Below are positions 32,297 through 41,322 of a DNA stretch of 64,000 bases, in pieces. The notes beneath the pieces were generated by a model that saw nothing but the letters and a program-made list of their open reading frames with translations, was not told where the DNA came from and ran no database searches. This stretch comes from an uncultured Bacilli bacterium (lineage in GTDB: Bacteria > Bacillota_I > Bacilli_A > RF39 > UBA660): positions 1-64,000 of the forward strand of contig CAKPMC010000006.1 in NCBI GenBank assembly GCA_934167875.1, in the 5' to 3' direction. Made by a program: the position numbers and the translations under genes. Position 1 is the first letter of the stretch. Every line of letters starts with the position of its first letter.

Positions 32297-35104
32297 ATGG
32301 ATAAAATTATTATAAAAGGTGCTAGAGAAAACAATTTAAAAAATGTGGATTTAGAGTTACCAAAAAATAAATTAATAGTAATGACTGGGGTATCAGGAAG
32401 TGGAAAATCTTCTCTTGCTTTTGATACTATTTATGCCGAAGGCCAAAGAAGATATGTAGAAAGTTTATCGGCTTATGCAAGACAGTTTTTAGGAGGAACA
32501 GAAAAACCAGATGTAGATTCTATTGAAGGATTATCTCCTTCTATTAGTATTGACCAAAAAACAACCTCTAAAAACCCTCGTTCAACAGTAGGAACAGTAA
32601 CGGAAATTTATGACTACTTAAGACTTTTATTTGCAAGAATTGGAATCCCTTATTGCCCAGAACATCATATTCCAATATCAAGTCAAACTGTTGATGAAAT
32701 TGTAGATAAAGTATTAGAAAATGAAATAGGTACTAAGTTAATTATTATGGCGCCAGTTGCTCATGGTGAAAAAGGTACTCATAAAGATTTATTAGAAGAC
32801 CTAAGAAAAGAAGGTTATGTAAGAGTAAGAGTAAATGGAGAAATGCTTGATTTAAGTGAAGAAATTACGCTAGAAAAAAATAAAAAAGATAACATTGATG
32901 TAATTATTGATAGAATTGTTTTAAAAGATGGCATTCGTAGTCGTTTATCAGAATCTATTGAACAAGCTATCAAACTATCAAAGGGAAAAGTAGTAATTGA
33001 TTATGTTGGTAATAAAGAAGTAATCTATTCTGAAAACTTTGCTTGTCCATACTGTGATTTCTCACTTCCAGAATTAGAACCAAGAATGTTCTCATTTAAT
33101 GCACCATTTTGTAGTTGCCCTGACTGTAAAGGCCTTGGTGTGAAACTAAAAATGGATCCTGATTTAGTAGTACCAGACGCTACTAAAAGTTTAAATAATG
33201 GAGCTATTAAAACTTTAACAGATGATCCTGAAGCACTTGATTTTAAACGATTAGAATGTTTATGTAAGCATTATAAAATAGATATGAATAAATCATGGAA
33301 TAAACTATCTAAAAAAGAACAGAATTACATTTTATATGGTAGTGATGAAGTAATCCATTTTCAGTATCATTCTAAAAGTGGTAACCTTTATAATCAAAAA
33401 GATTTCTATGAAGGAATTATCAATAATCTAGAAAGAAGATACATGGAAACAAGTAGTACCTGGATTCGTGATTGGTTAGAAAATTATATGTTAGAAACCA
33501 TATGTGAAACCTGTCATGGAGCAAGACTTCAAGATAATGTCTTATCAGTTTTAGTAGGTGGAAAAAACATTTACGAAGTTACTTGCATGAGTATTAAACA
33601 ATTAATTCCATTCTTTGAAAATCTAAAATTAACGAAATCTCAAAAAGAAATATCAGGATTATTAGTAAAAGAAATTTTATCTCGATTAACATTCTTAAAA
33701 AATGTAGGACTTGAATATTTAACGTTAAGTCGTTCTGCTGGCACCTTATCAGGTGGAGAAGCCCAAAGAATAAGACTTGCTACACAAATAGGTTCAAAAC
33801 TAACAGGAGTTCTTTATGTACTAGATGAACCAAGTATAGGATTACACCAAAAAGATAACGAAAAATTAATTAAATCATTATTAGAAATGAGAGATTTAGG
33901 AAATACTCTAATCGTAGTAGAACATGATACTGATACAATGTTAGCCAGTGACTTTTTAGTAGATGTAGGACCTGGTGCTGGAGATCATGGTGGAGAAATC
34001 ATTGCTGCTGGTACTCCAGAAGAAGTAATGAAAAATGAAAACAGTATTACTGGTCGTTATTTAAGTGGTAAAGAAAAAATAGAAGTACCTACTACTAGAA
34101 GAAAAGGTACTAAAAAGTTTATTGAAATTAAGGGTGCAAGTGAAAATAATTTAAAAAATATTAATGTTAAATTTCCACTAGGAACCTTTACTTGTGTTAC
34201 CGGTGTATCAGGAAGTGGAAAAAGTACCTTAGTAAATCAAATTTTATGTAATGCTGCTTATCAAAAAATATATAATTCCAAAGTGAAACCAGGTAAACAT
34301 AAAAAAATAACCGGTTTAGAAGAAATTGATAAGGTAGTTGAAATTAGTCAAAATCCAATCGGTAGAACGCCAAGAAGTAATCCAGCTACCTATACAGGAG
34401 TATTTGATGAAATCAGAGATTTATTTACAACTACGAAAGAAGCTAAAATGTATGGCTTTGGAAAAGATCGTTTTTCTTTCAATGTAAAAGGTGGTCGTTG
34501 TGAAGCTTGCCGTGGTGATGGTGTTAAAAAAATAGAAATGCATTTCTTACCAGATGTATATATTCCTTGTGAAGTATGTCATGGTACAAGGTATAATAGT
34601 GAAACTTTAAGAATAAAATATAAAGACAAAAATATTGCGGAAGTATTAGATATGCGTGTAAGTGAAGCACTTGAATTCTTTGAAAATGTTCCTAAAATCA
34701 AATCTAAACTTCAAGTGTTAGAAGATGTGGGAATTGGTTACATTAAATTAGGACAAAGTGCTACAACCTTATCAGGTGGAGAAGCTGGACGTGTAAAACT
34801 AGCTAAAGAATTACAGAAAAAGCCAACTGGTAAAACACTTTACATTATGGACGAACCTACAACAGGTCTTCATAGTGCTGATATTAAGAGATTACTTGCA
34901 ATTATTCAAAAAATAGTAGATAATAAAGATACCGTAATAGTAATTGAACACAACCTAGATGTTATAAAATGTGCTGATTATATAATTGATTTAGGACCTA
35001 CTGGTGGCGATGGTGGTGGTGAAGTAATAGCTACTGGAACACCAGAAGAAATTGCCAAAGTAAAGGAATCAGCTACAGGAGAATTTTTAAAGAAAATGTT
35101 ATAG
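32297..35104 (+). CDS. uvrA: Excinuclease ABC subunit A
   Basis: The 935-residue DNA damage sensor of nucleotide excision repair, which loads UvrB. It has two ABC ATPase modules: Walker A GVSGSGKSS (about 30-38) and GVSGSGKST (about 635-643). Signature motifs are LSGGEAQRIRLA and LSGGEAGRVKLA. Zinc-finger cysteines include CPYCDFSLPELEPRMFSFNA...CPDCKG and CEACRGDG...CEVCHG. Length and order are normal. Start is ATG after AAAAGGTGATAGT. It has its own promoter region (TTGTGG then TATAAT-like just upstream). It is followed closely by a membrane protein gene and lgt. Confidence 0.98.
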   Translation: MDKIIIKGARENNLKNVDLELPKNKLIVMTGVSGSGKSSLAFDTIYAEGQRRYVESLSAYARQFLGGTEKPDVDSIEGLSPSISIDQKTTSKNPRSTVGTVTEIYDYLRLLFARIGIPYCPEHHIPISSQTVDEIVDKVLENEIGTKLIIMAPVAHGEKGTHKDLLEDLRKEGYVRVRVNGEMLDLSEEITLEKNKKDNIDVIIDRIVLKDGIRSRLSESIEQAIKLSKGKVVIDYVGNKEVIYSENFACPYCDFSLPELEPRMFSFNAPFCSCPDCKGLGVKLKMDPDLVVPDATKSLNNGAIKTLTDDPEALDFKRLECLCKHYKIDMNKSWNKLSKKEQNYILYGSDEVIHFQYHSKSGNLYNQKDFYEGIINNLERRYMETSSTWIRDWLENYMLETICETCHGARLQDNVLSVLVGGKNIYEVTCMSIKQLIPFFENLKLTKSQKEISGLLVKEILSRLTFLKNVGLEYLTLSRSAGTLSGGEAQRIRLATQIGSKLTGVLYVLDEPSIGLHQKDNEKLIKSLLEMRDLGNTLIVVEHDTDTMLASDFLVDVGPGAGDHGGEIIAAGTPEEVMKNENSITGRYLSGKEKIEVPTTRRKGTKKFIEIKGASENNLKNINVKFPLGTFTCVTGVSGSGKSTLVNQILCNAAYQKIYNSKVKPGKHKKITGLEEIDKVVEISQNPIGRTPRSNPATYTGVFDEIRDLFTTTKEAKMYGFGKDRFSFNVKGGRCEACRGDGVKKIEMHFLPDVYIPCEVCHGTRYNSETLRIKYKDKNIAEVLDMRVSEALEFFENVPKIKSKLQVLEDVGIGYIKLGQSATTLSGGEAGRVKLAKELQKKPTGKTLYIMDEPTTGLHSADIKRLLAIIQKIVDNKDTVIVIEHNLDVIKCADYIIDLGPTGGDGGGEVIATGTPEEIAKVKESATGEFLKKML

Positions 35105-35113
35105 GGTGAGAAA

Positions 35114-35530
35114 ATGAAAAATAATATAAAAGGGATAAGTTATAAAATTATAGATTGGAGTCTACATTTTATAACCTATGCTATCATTTTAGTATTTGTA
35201 GCGACTTTTTTTGATAGTTTTAAAATAGATGATACTCATTTATACCTATATGGTATCCTAGCAACTTTAATTATATTTATCTTAAATAAAACAGTTAAAC
35301 CAATTATTTTTAGATTAACTTTACCAATAACTGGTTTAACGCTAGGATTATTTTATCCATTTATTAATGTAATTATCTTGAAACTAACTGAGTGGATTTT
35401 AGGACCTCATTTTGAAATAGAAGGTATATGGACAGTTTTCTTTTTAGCCATTCTAATATCAGTAATGAATATTATAATAGAAAACATAGTAATCACACCA
35501 ATTATGAGGAGGATAAAGAAAAATGGATAG
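35114..35530 (+). CDS. YvlD-like four-helix membrane protein (phage holin family IV)
   Basis: A 138-residue integral membrane protein. It has four hydrophobic segments (about 18-34, 43-58, 72-94, 108-130), with family words LNKTVKPIIFRLTLPITGLT, then LGLFYPFINVIIL, typical of the YvlD/'phage holin family IV' group. These are usually not phage holins; the function is unknown, possibly related to envelope stress. It begins 9 nt after the uvrA stop and overlaps lgt by 8 nt, so it is cotranscribed with both. Confidence 0.8.
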   Translation: MKNNIKGISYKIIDWSLHFITYAIILVFVATFFDSFKIDDTHLYLYGILATLIIFILNKTVKPIIFRLTLPITGLTLGLFYPFINVIILKLTEWILGPHFEIEGIWTVFFLAILISVMNIIIENIVITPIMRRIKKNG

Positions 35531-36335
35531 AGTAGCATTGGATTTAGGATTTATACAAATATATTGGTATTCAATCTTTATCTTTTTAGGAGTTTTTTTT
35601 GCTAGTTTAGTAATACTAAGAGAATGTAAAAAACAGAATATTAATCAAGAATTTATTATCAATTTAATCTTTTATGGGGTTATTTTTGGACTTATTGGTG
35701 CTAGATTATATTATGTTTTATTTAATTTAGACTACTATCTTAAATATCCAATCGAAATATTTGAAGTATGGAATGGTGGTTTAGCTATTCATGGAGGTAT
35801 TTTATTTGGTTTACTAACAGTGATAATATATTGTAAAAAATATCATGCTAAAACTCTAAAAGTTTTAGATATACTAGTTGTTGGTTTAATATTAGGACAG
35901 GCTATTGGTAGATGGGGAAACTTTTTTAATGGCGAAGCTTATGGCGGTATAACTACTTTAGAACATCTACAAAAATTAGGTTTACCTGAATTTATTATAA
36001 ATGGAATGTATATAAATGGTGCATATCATCAACCAACATTTATCTATGAATCAATTTGGACCTTTTTTGGTTTTCTAGTGTTGTTAGTAGTTAGAAGATA
36101 TAAATACTTAAAAACTGGTCAATTAACTGGTGTATATCTAGTTTGGTATTCAGTAGGTAGAATAGTAATAGAAGGAATGCGCACTGATAGTTTAATGCTA
36201 GGTAATTTTAGGGTAGCTCAATTAGTGTCAGGATTATTAATAATACTAGGAATTCTAATGATAATATTCTGTAAAAAGGGTACAAGATTTGATAACCTAT
36301 ATAAAGATGAAGAAAAAACTGATATTTTATTTTAA
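35523..36335 (+). CDS. lgt: Prolipoprotein diacylglyceryl transferase
   Basis: A 270-residue membrane enzyme that transfers diacylglycerol from phosphatidylglycerol to the lipobox Cys of prolipoproteins. It has about seven hydrophobic segments. The Lgt signature is GRWGNFFNGEAYGG (about 137-150), GARLYYVLFN carries the early Arg, WNGGLAIHGGI is the HGGL-type motif, and a late motif is YSVGRIVIEGMRTDSL. Length is normal. The start lies inside the preceding gene (ATGG overlap), indicating translational coupling. It implies that the organism makes lipoproteins. Confidence 0.96.
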   Translation: MDRVALDLGFIQIYWYSIFIFLGVFFASLVILRECKKQNINQEFIINLIFYGVIFGLIGARLYYVLFNLDYYLKYPIEIFEVWNGGLAIHGGILFGLLTVIIYCKKYHAKTLKVLDILVVGLILGQAIGRWGNFFNGEAYGGITTLEHLQKLGLPEFIINGMYINGAYHQPTFIYESIWTFFGFLVLLVVRRYKYLKTGQLTGVYLVWYSVGRIVIEGMRTDSLMLGNFRVAQLVSGLLIILGILMIIFCKKGTRFDNLYKDEEKTDILF

Positions 36336-36347
36336 AGGAGGACATTT

Positions 36348-37253
36348 ATGGACTACAACACAGTAATAATTGGATCAGGTGTAGCTGGAATGACAGCTGC
36401 CATATATCTAAAAAGGGCACGTAAGAGTGTATGTATATTAGAAAATAGTGTTCCTGGTGGCCAAATAACATTAACTTCTACAGTTGAAAATTATCCAGGT
36501 TTTAAATCTATATCTGGTTCTGATTTAGCTTTAAATATATATAATCAAGTGCTTGATTTAGGTGTTGATTATATATACAAAAAAGCTTGTAAAGTACAAG
36601 TGGTAAACGATAAAATAAAAATATTAACACCCGATGCTGAAATTACTGCAAATAATTTAATCATAGCTACCGGACGTTCACCACGAAAATTAGAAGTAAA
36701 GATGGAAGATAGATTAATAGGAAATGGTGTTAGTTTTTGTGCTACCTGTGATAGCAGTCTATATAAAAATAAAAAAGTAGCCGTGATTGGTGGCGGAACT
36801 TCTGCACTTGAAGAAGCAGTTTATCTTTCTAAAATCTGTGATAGTGTTACACTAATTCATAGAAGAGATGTTTTTACTGCTCCAGAGGCTCTTATAGAAA
36901 CAGTAAAATCAACTAAAAATATAAATATAATAACCAATAGTGTGGTAAAAGAATTTAAAACTAACGATAATAAACTATCAAAAATAATATTAGAAGATAA
37001 AAATAAAAATTTAACAGAAATCGATGTTGATGGTTGTTTTGAATACATAGGCCAAGTTCCTAATACTGATATTTTTAAAGATCTTAATATCTTAGATGAA
37101 AAGGGTTATGTAAATGTTAATGATAATTACGAGACCTCAATTCCTGGAATTTATGCCGTTGGTGATTGTATAAAAAAAGACTTATACCAAGTAATAACTG
37201 CTTGCAGTGATGGTGCTACAGCCGCTAATAGAATTATCAAGAGTAAAAGATAA
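36348..37253 (+). CDS. trxB: Thioredoxin reductase
   Basis: A 301-residue FAD/NAD(P)H flavoenzyme that keeps thioredoxin reduced. The FAD site is IGSGVAGMTAAIYLKRA (about 8-24), the redox CxxC is SFCATCDSSLY (about 126-136, C-A-T-C), the NADPH site is VIGGGTSALEEAVYL, and the end carries YAVGDCIKKDLYQV. In most TrxB the motif reads CATCDG; here Gly is Ser. The start follows AAAGGAGGACATTT. The gene is 12 bp after lgt, in the same cluster as in other Bacilli. Confidence 0.95.
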   Translation: MDYNTVIIGSGVAGMTAAIYLKRARKSVCILENSVPGGQITLTSTVENYPGFKSISGSDLALNIYNQVLDLGVDYIYKKACKVQVVNDKIKILTPDAEITANNLIIATGRSPRKLEVKMEDRLIGNGVSFCATCDSSLYKNKKVAVIGGGTSALEEAVYLSKICDSVTLIHRRDVFTAPEALIETVKSTKNINIITNSVVKEFKTNDNKLSKIILEDKNKNLTEIDVDGCFEYIGQVPNTDIFKDLNILDEKGYVNVNDNYETSIPGIYAVGDCIKKDLYQVITACSDGATAANRIIKSKR

Positions 37254-37334
37254 TTCTTTTTTTTGAAGTAAAAAATATGATATACTATCAAGTGTAATTA
37301 ACAGAATTTTAAATAAACTAAAAAGGTGAAACAT

Positions 37335-38282
37335 ATGAAGAAAAAAATAGTAGTATTTGGCGGCGGAACAGGATTATCAAGTCTACTAACAGGACTAAAG
37401 GATTTTCCAGTAGAAATAACGGCTGTAATAACAGTATCTGATAATGGAAGATCAACTGGTAAATTAAGAGAAGAATTTTCAACTCCAGCCGTTGGCGATA
37501 TTAGAAAAGTGTTAACTAATTTATCTGATTTACCAGAAGAAATAAAAAGCATAATGGAATATCGTTTTGAAACATACAGTGATTTAGATGGCCACCCTTT
37601 AGGAAATTTAGTACTTACTGCAATGTTAAATAAAACCAAAAATCTAAAGAAAAGCATTGAATATCTCAGTAAACTTTTAGATGTTAAACACAAGGTACTT
37701 CCACTATCTGAAGATTACCTAACACTAATGGGTGAAACATATGATGGTAAGATAATAGAGGGAGAAGCTAATTTAACCAAAGCACATACTAAATACAAAA
37801 AAATATTTTATAAAGAAACACCTCATGTAGAAAAAGATGTGTTAAAAGCAGTAAAAGAAGCTGATTTAATAATATTATCAATGGGTAGCTTATATACTAG
37901 TATATTGCCACATTTATTATGTAAACAAATAATAGAAGCTATCAATACTTCCCAAGCTAAAGTAATGTATTTATGTAATGCTATGACTCAACCTGGAGAA
38001 ACAGATAACTTTGGTGTTAGTGACCATATAGATATTTTAGAAAAATATTTAGGAACAAATTCTATTGATGTAGTAGTTGCTAGCAATACTAAACTAGATA
38101 GTAAAATATTAGAGAAATATGAAACTGAGGAACAAAAAGATCCTGTCGTAATAGATTATGAAAATTTAAAAAATAGAAAACTAGAAATAATAGAATCAGA
38201 TTTACTAACAACTAAAGATAATACTATTAGACATAATAGTTTAAAACTAAGTTCCATTATTTTTTCATATTTAATGAGGTGA
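37335..38282 (+). CDS. yvcK: YvcK/CofD-like gluconeogenesis factor
   Basis: A 315-residue protein of the CofD-like YvcK family, needed for normal cell shape and growth on gluconeogenic carbon sources and thought to bind UDP-sugars. Motifs: VFGGGTGLSSLLTGLK (about 6-21), AVITVSDNGRSTGKLREEF, PPVGDIR-like TPAVGDIRKVLTNL, and GHPLGNLVLTAM. The start at 37335 follows AAAGGTGAAAC; a GTG at 37326 is part of the ribosome site. It lies 5 nt before whiA, as in other Bacillota. The usual upstream partner rapZ is missing from this locus. Confidence 0.95.
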   Translation: MKKKIVVFGGGTGLSSLLTGLKDFPVEITAVITVSDNGRSTGKLREEFSTPAVGDIRKVLTNLSDLPEEIKSIMEYRFETYSDLDGHPLGNLVLTAMLNKTKNLKKSIEYLSKLLDVKHKVLPLSEDYLTLMGETYDGKIIEGEANLTKAHTKYKKIFYKETPHVEKDVLKAVKEADLIILSMGSLYTSILPHLLCKQIIEAINTSQAKVMYLCNAMTQPGETDNFGVSDHIDILEKYLGTNSIDVVVASNTKLDSKILEKYETEEQKDPVVIDYENLKNRKLEIIESDLLTTKDNTIRHNSLKLSSIIFSYLMR

Positions 38283-38286
38283 TAAT

Positions 38287-39231
38287 ATGTCTTTTACCAC
38301 AACAATCAAAGAAGAAATTTCAAGAATTCCTAATACTAGATCAGAAAGTATAGCTGAATTATCAGGTTTTTTTAGAAATAATGGTACTTGTACTGATACA
38401 ACTATCGATCTAGTTACAGAAAATGCTACAGTTGCTAAAAGAATATATCAGTTAATTAAAGATTTATATGATATAACTTGTGAAATTGAAAATAGAAAAA
38501 GTCTAAACTTTAGTAAAAATAATTTATATTTAATAATGATTAATGAAAAGGTAAATTTTATTCTAAAAGATTTATCTATAATTAATGAAAATGGTGATTT
38601 TTTAGATACTCCAAATGAATTTATAGTAGATTCAGAAGATGAAATTAGAGCCTATTTAAGGGGAGCTTTTTTAGCAAAAGGTAGTATAAATGATCCTAAA
38701 ACAGCTAGATATCATTTGGAATTATTAATAGAAGAATTAGAAGAAGCAAAATTTATATCAAACCTATTAAATAGTTTTGATTTAAATAGTAAAATTTTAT
38801 CTAGAGATAAGGGATATATGGTTTATATTAAAGAATCAGAAAAAATAGGCGATTTCTTGAGAATAATAAATGCAAATCAGGCTGTTCTTTACTATGAGGA
38901 TATTAGGATATATCGTGATCATAAAAATATGACCAATCGTCTAAACAATTGTGAACAAGCTAACATTGATAAAGTAGTAGAAACTGCTACTAAACAAATT
39001 GAAGATATAGAATACTTAAAAGAAAATTTAGGTATTGAACTATTAGATGAAAAAACCAAAGAAGCAATTGAATACCGTTTAAAGTATCCAGAATCTTCGC
39101 TTCTAGAATTAAGTGAAATTATAAGTTATGAAACAGGAAAACCAATTACTAAATCAGGTTTAAATCATCGTTTTAGAAAAGTAAGAGAATTAGCTAATAA
39201 AATGAAAGAAGGTAGTAATAATGAAAATTAA
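38287..39231 (+). CDS. whiA: DNA-binding protein WhiA
   Basis: A 314-residue WhiA. Residues about 1-215 form the LAGLIDADG-like N-terminal and core domains (SFTTTIKEEISRIPN, ELSGFFRNNGT, AYLRGAFLAKGSINDPK, YHLELLIEELEEAKFISNLL). The C-terminal HTH reads YLKENLGIELLDEK...YPESSLLELSEIISYETGK, then PITKSGLNHRFRKVRELANK. WhiA affects cell division and chromosome segregation in Firmicutes and sporulation in Streptomyces; nuclease residues are normally absent. Start is ATG after GAGGTGATAAT. It is coupled to yvcK. Confidence 0.96.
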   Translation: MSFTTTIKEEISRIPNTRSESIAELSGFFRNNGTCTDTTIDLVTENATVAKRIYQLIKDLYDITCEIENRKSLNFSKNNLYLIMINEKVNFILKDLSIINENGDFLDTPNEFIVDSEDEIRAYLRGAFLAKGSINDPKTARYHLELLIEELEEAKFISNLLNSFDLNSKILSRDKGYMVYIKESEKIGDFLRIINANQAVLYYEDIRIYRDHKNMTNRLNNCEQANIDKVVETATKQIEDIEYLKENLGIELLDEKTKEAIEYRLKYPESSLLELSEIISYETGKPITKSGLNHRFRKVRELANKMKEGSNNEN

Positions 39232-39739
39232 ACCTATTAGCATCAATGGTAATTTATGTAAAGAGTTTAATAGTGTTGATATAGAAGATTTATCCGTTTT
39301 ATCAGGTGGATATATCATTACACCTAATGGTGAAATAATATTGGTAAAAGATACTGATCAACATCAGGTAATTTTCTCAGATTATATAAATGCTTATTTA
39401 GAAAATAATGATTATATAAAATATAATACATTAACAGCTACAAAAATGTTATGTGAGATTGGCTGCTGTGTATATGCTGGTGTTAGATTAGAGTATTTCA
39501 AAAATAAATTAGAAAAAATGACACAAAGTATGGCCAGTTTAACATTCCCCAATGATCCTAGTGACTTAACTGATAGTCAAAAGCAAATAATTAAAACATT
39601 GTTGAAAACTAATAAATCGCTATTTGGATCTAGTGAGAAAATATTAATTCAATATGGTAGTTTTCCTGATAACGTATATAATATAGAAGAAGTAAATGTA
39701 TTTCTAAATAGTAATATAAAAAATAATAGTATTCAATAA
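39221..39739 (+). CDS. Hypothetical protein overlapping whiA
   Basis: A 172-residue soluble protein that I do not recognise (KIKPISINGNLCKEFNSVDI, then a strand-rich part and C-terminal helices). It begins inside the last codons of whiA (11-nt overlap, with GAAGGTAGTAAT upstream), so it is the last gene of the yvcK-whiA operon. The hydrophilic, mixed alpha/beta composition gives no clue to function. It ends at a terminator shared with the converging clpP. Confidence 0.65.
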   Translation: MKIKPISINGNLCKEFNSVDIEDLSVLSGGYIITPNGEIILVKDTDQHQVIFSDYINAYLENNDYIKYNTLTATKMLCEIGCCVYAGVRLEYFKNKLEKMTQSMASLTFPNDPSDLTDSQKQIIKTLLKTNKSLFGSSEKILIQYGSFPDNVYNIEEVNVFLNSNIKNNSIQ

Positions 39740-39760
39740 TGTCTACTATTATTTTTTTAT
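39722..39760. terminator. Bidirectional terminator between the whiA operon and clpP
   Basis: AATAATAGT pairs with ACTATTATT around a 13-nt loop. A T-run follows on the plus strand and an A-run precedes it, so it can stop transcription from both sides. Confidence 0.75.
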
Positions 39761-40324
39761 TATTTTATCTACTAATCCATATTTTAAAGCTTCATCACTA
39801 TCCATAAAATTATCTCTTTCTGTATCTAAAGCAATTGTTTCCAAGCTTTGATTAGTATTTTTTGATAGTATTTTATTAAGCTTATCTCTAAGTTTTAATA
39901 TATGTTCAGCAGCAATTTTTATTTCTGTAGCCTGCCCTTGAGCACCACCTAAAGGTTGATGAATCATAACTTCAGCATTAGGAAGTATATAGCGCTTTCC
40001 ATTCTCTCCAGAAGATAAAAGAAATGCAGCCATACTTGCAGCCATACCTATACATATTGTTGATACATTACTCTTAACAAAGTTCATAGTATCATAAATA
40101 GCCATTCCTGCAGTAACAGATCCACCTGGTGAATTAATATAAAGACTAATATCATCATGATTAATAGAATCTAAATATAAAAGTTGAGCAACAATACTAT
40201 TAGAAAGATTATCATCAATCTCTCCACTAAGTAAAACAATACGATTCTTAAGTAATCTAGAAAAAATATCATAACTTCTTTCACCATTAACTTCTTTATC
40301 TACAACCATTGGTACTAAATTCAT
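39749..40324 (-). CDS. clpP: ATP-dependent Clp protease proteolytic subunit
   Basis: A 191-residue serine peptidase that forms the 14-mer core for Clp ATPases in protein quality control. The catalytic triad is Ser97 (GMAASMAAF), His122 (VMIHQPLGG) and Asp171 (ERDNFM). The start at 40324 follows AGGTGATAAAA; an in-frame GTG at 40333 belongs to the ribosome site. It is transcribed against its neighbours, as a single gene. Its upstream region (40334-40390) is shared with the divergent gene at 40430, and I see no clear CtsR-type operator there. Confidence 0.97.
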   Translation of the reverse strand: MNLVPMVVDKEVNGERSYDIFSRLLKNRIVLLSGEIDDNLSNSIVAQLLYLDSINHDDISLYINSPGGSVTAGMAIYDTMNFVKSNVSTICIGMAASMAAFLLSSGENGKRYILPNAEVMIHQPLGGAQGQATEIKIAAEHILKLRDKLNKILSKNTNQSLETIALDTERDNFMDSDEALKYGLVDKIIKK

Positions 40325-40429
40325 TTTTATCACCTATAATTATAATAGTGTAAACTTAATAAAAATATACATTTATTAGTTAGACAAAATGTGCTACAAT
40401 ATCCTTATCATAGGGTAGAAGGTGAATTG

Positions 40430-41305
40430 ATGTTAGAAGAAGTAAAAACAATATTAATAAACCAAAAAGAAAAAGAATTAAACCAGATTGAAGTAATAAA
40501 TAAACAAATAGCAGAGTTAAATCAAAAAGAAAAACAAAATAATTTTACTGCCATAGATAAGCATATAATTGAATTAGAAAATGAAATAGCTAGAATAAAT
40601 CAAAGTTTAATAACTAAATTATCAACTTCTAAAAAATTAAAAAAATTATATGATGAATATTATCAATTATCAGCCAACAAAATTAAAGTTCTTGAGGAAT
40701 TTAATAATGAAAGAGAGAAATTAATTATTGAATTATCAAAATTAATAAGTAATGCTGGTTTAATAGAACAAGAAATAATAAATATTAAAAAAGCTAGTAC
40801 CCTTCAAGAGTTAGGACTTAACGAAGAAACAGCTAAAAGTTTATTAAGAAAGAACCATAATCACTATGAAGATTCAGCTATTCAAAAAGTTTTTTCTAAA
40901 GTAGTATTAAGAAAACCGTCAACTAGAGAAGAAATCTTTAGAATAATGCAAGAATTATATCAAACTAACTCATCTGTATTCGTTCTAGAAATGCAGAAAA
41001 TTAGTCCAACTGATTTAGCTAATCAATTAATAGAAATAGGTATCGTTATAGATAAAGATAAATTGAATTTAATGAATAAAGTATACTATTATCTAAAACA
41101 GACTAATAAGATATTACCAACTATGCAAGATATAGAAATAAATGACCGACTAGATCATTACTACTGTAATGAAATAGAAAAAGTACTAGCTAACATTGAA
41201 AATTATCCAAATATTAATTCAACTGCTTTATCACAAATGTTATCCTTAACTGCTATAGTATCAATAGCTAAAGAAAATAAAAAAACACAAAGAATAAATA
41301 AATAA
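40430..41305 (+). CDS. Hypothetical coiled-coil protein
   Basis: A 291-residue soluble protein. The first 130 residues are a heptad-rich coiled coil (EKELNQIEVINKQIAELNQK, HIIELENEIARINQSLITKL, KLIIELSKLISNAGLIEQEI). The rest is helical without recognisable motifs (RKPSTREEIFRIMQELYQTN, NYPNINSTALSQMLSLTAIV). No signal peptide. The start at 40430 follows AGAAGGTGAATTG; the frame opens 13 codons earlier without a ribosome site. It precedes the uridine-kinase-like gene by 17 nt, so they are cotranscribed. Function unknown. Confidence 0.7.
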   Translation: MLEEVKTILINQKEKELNQIEVINKQIAELNQKEKQNNFTAIDKHIIELENEIARINQSLITKLSTSKKLKKLYDEYYQLSANKIKVLEEFNNEREKLIIELSKLISNAGLIEQEIINIKKASTLQELGLNEETAKSLLRKNHNHYEDSAIQKVFSKVVLRKPSTREEIFRIMQELYQTNSSVFVLEMQKISPTDLANQLIEIGIVIDKDKLNLMNKVYYYLKQTNKILPTMQDIEINDRLDHYYCNEIEKVLANIENYPNINSTALSQMLSLTAIVSIAKENKKTQRINK

Positions 41306-41322
41306 ATAAAAGGGGAATTATC

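Noticed and set aside
35114..35530. Prophage holin
   Set aside because: Although the family is called phage holin IV, the gene is embedded in the uvrA-lgt operon with no phage genes nearby.
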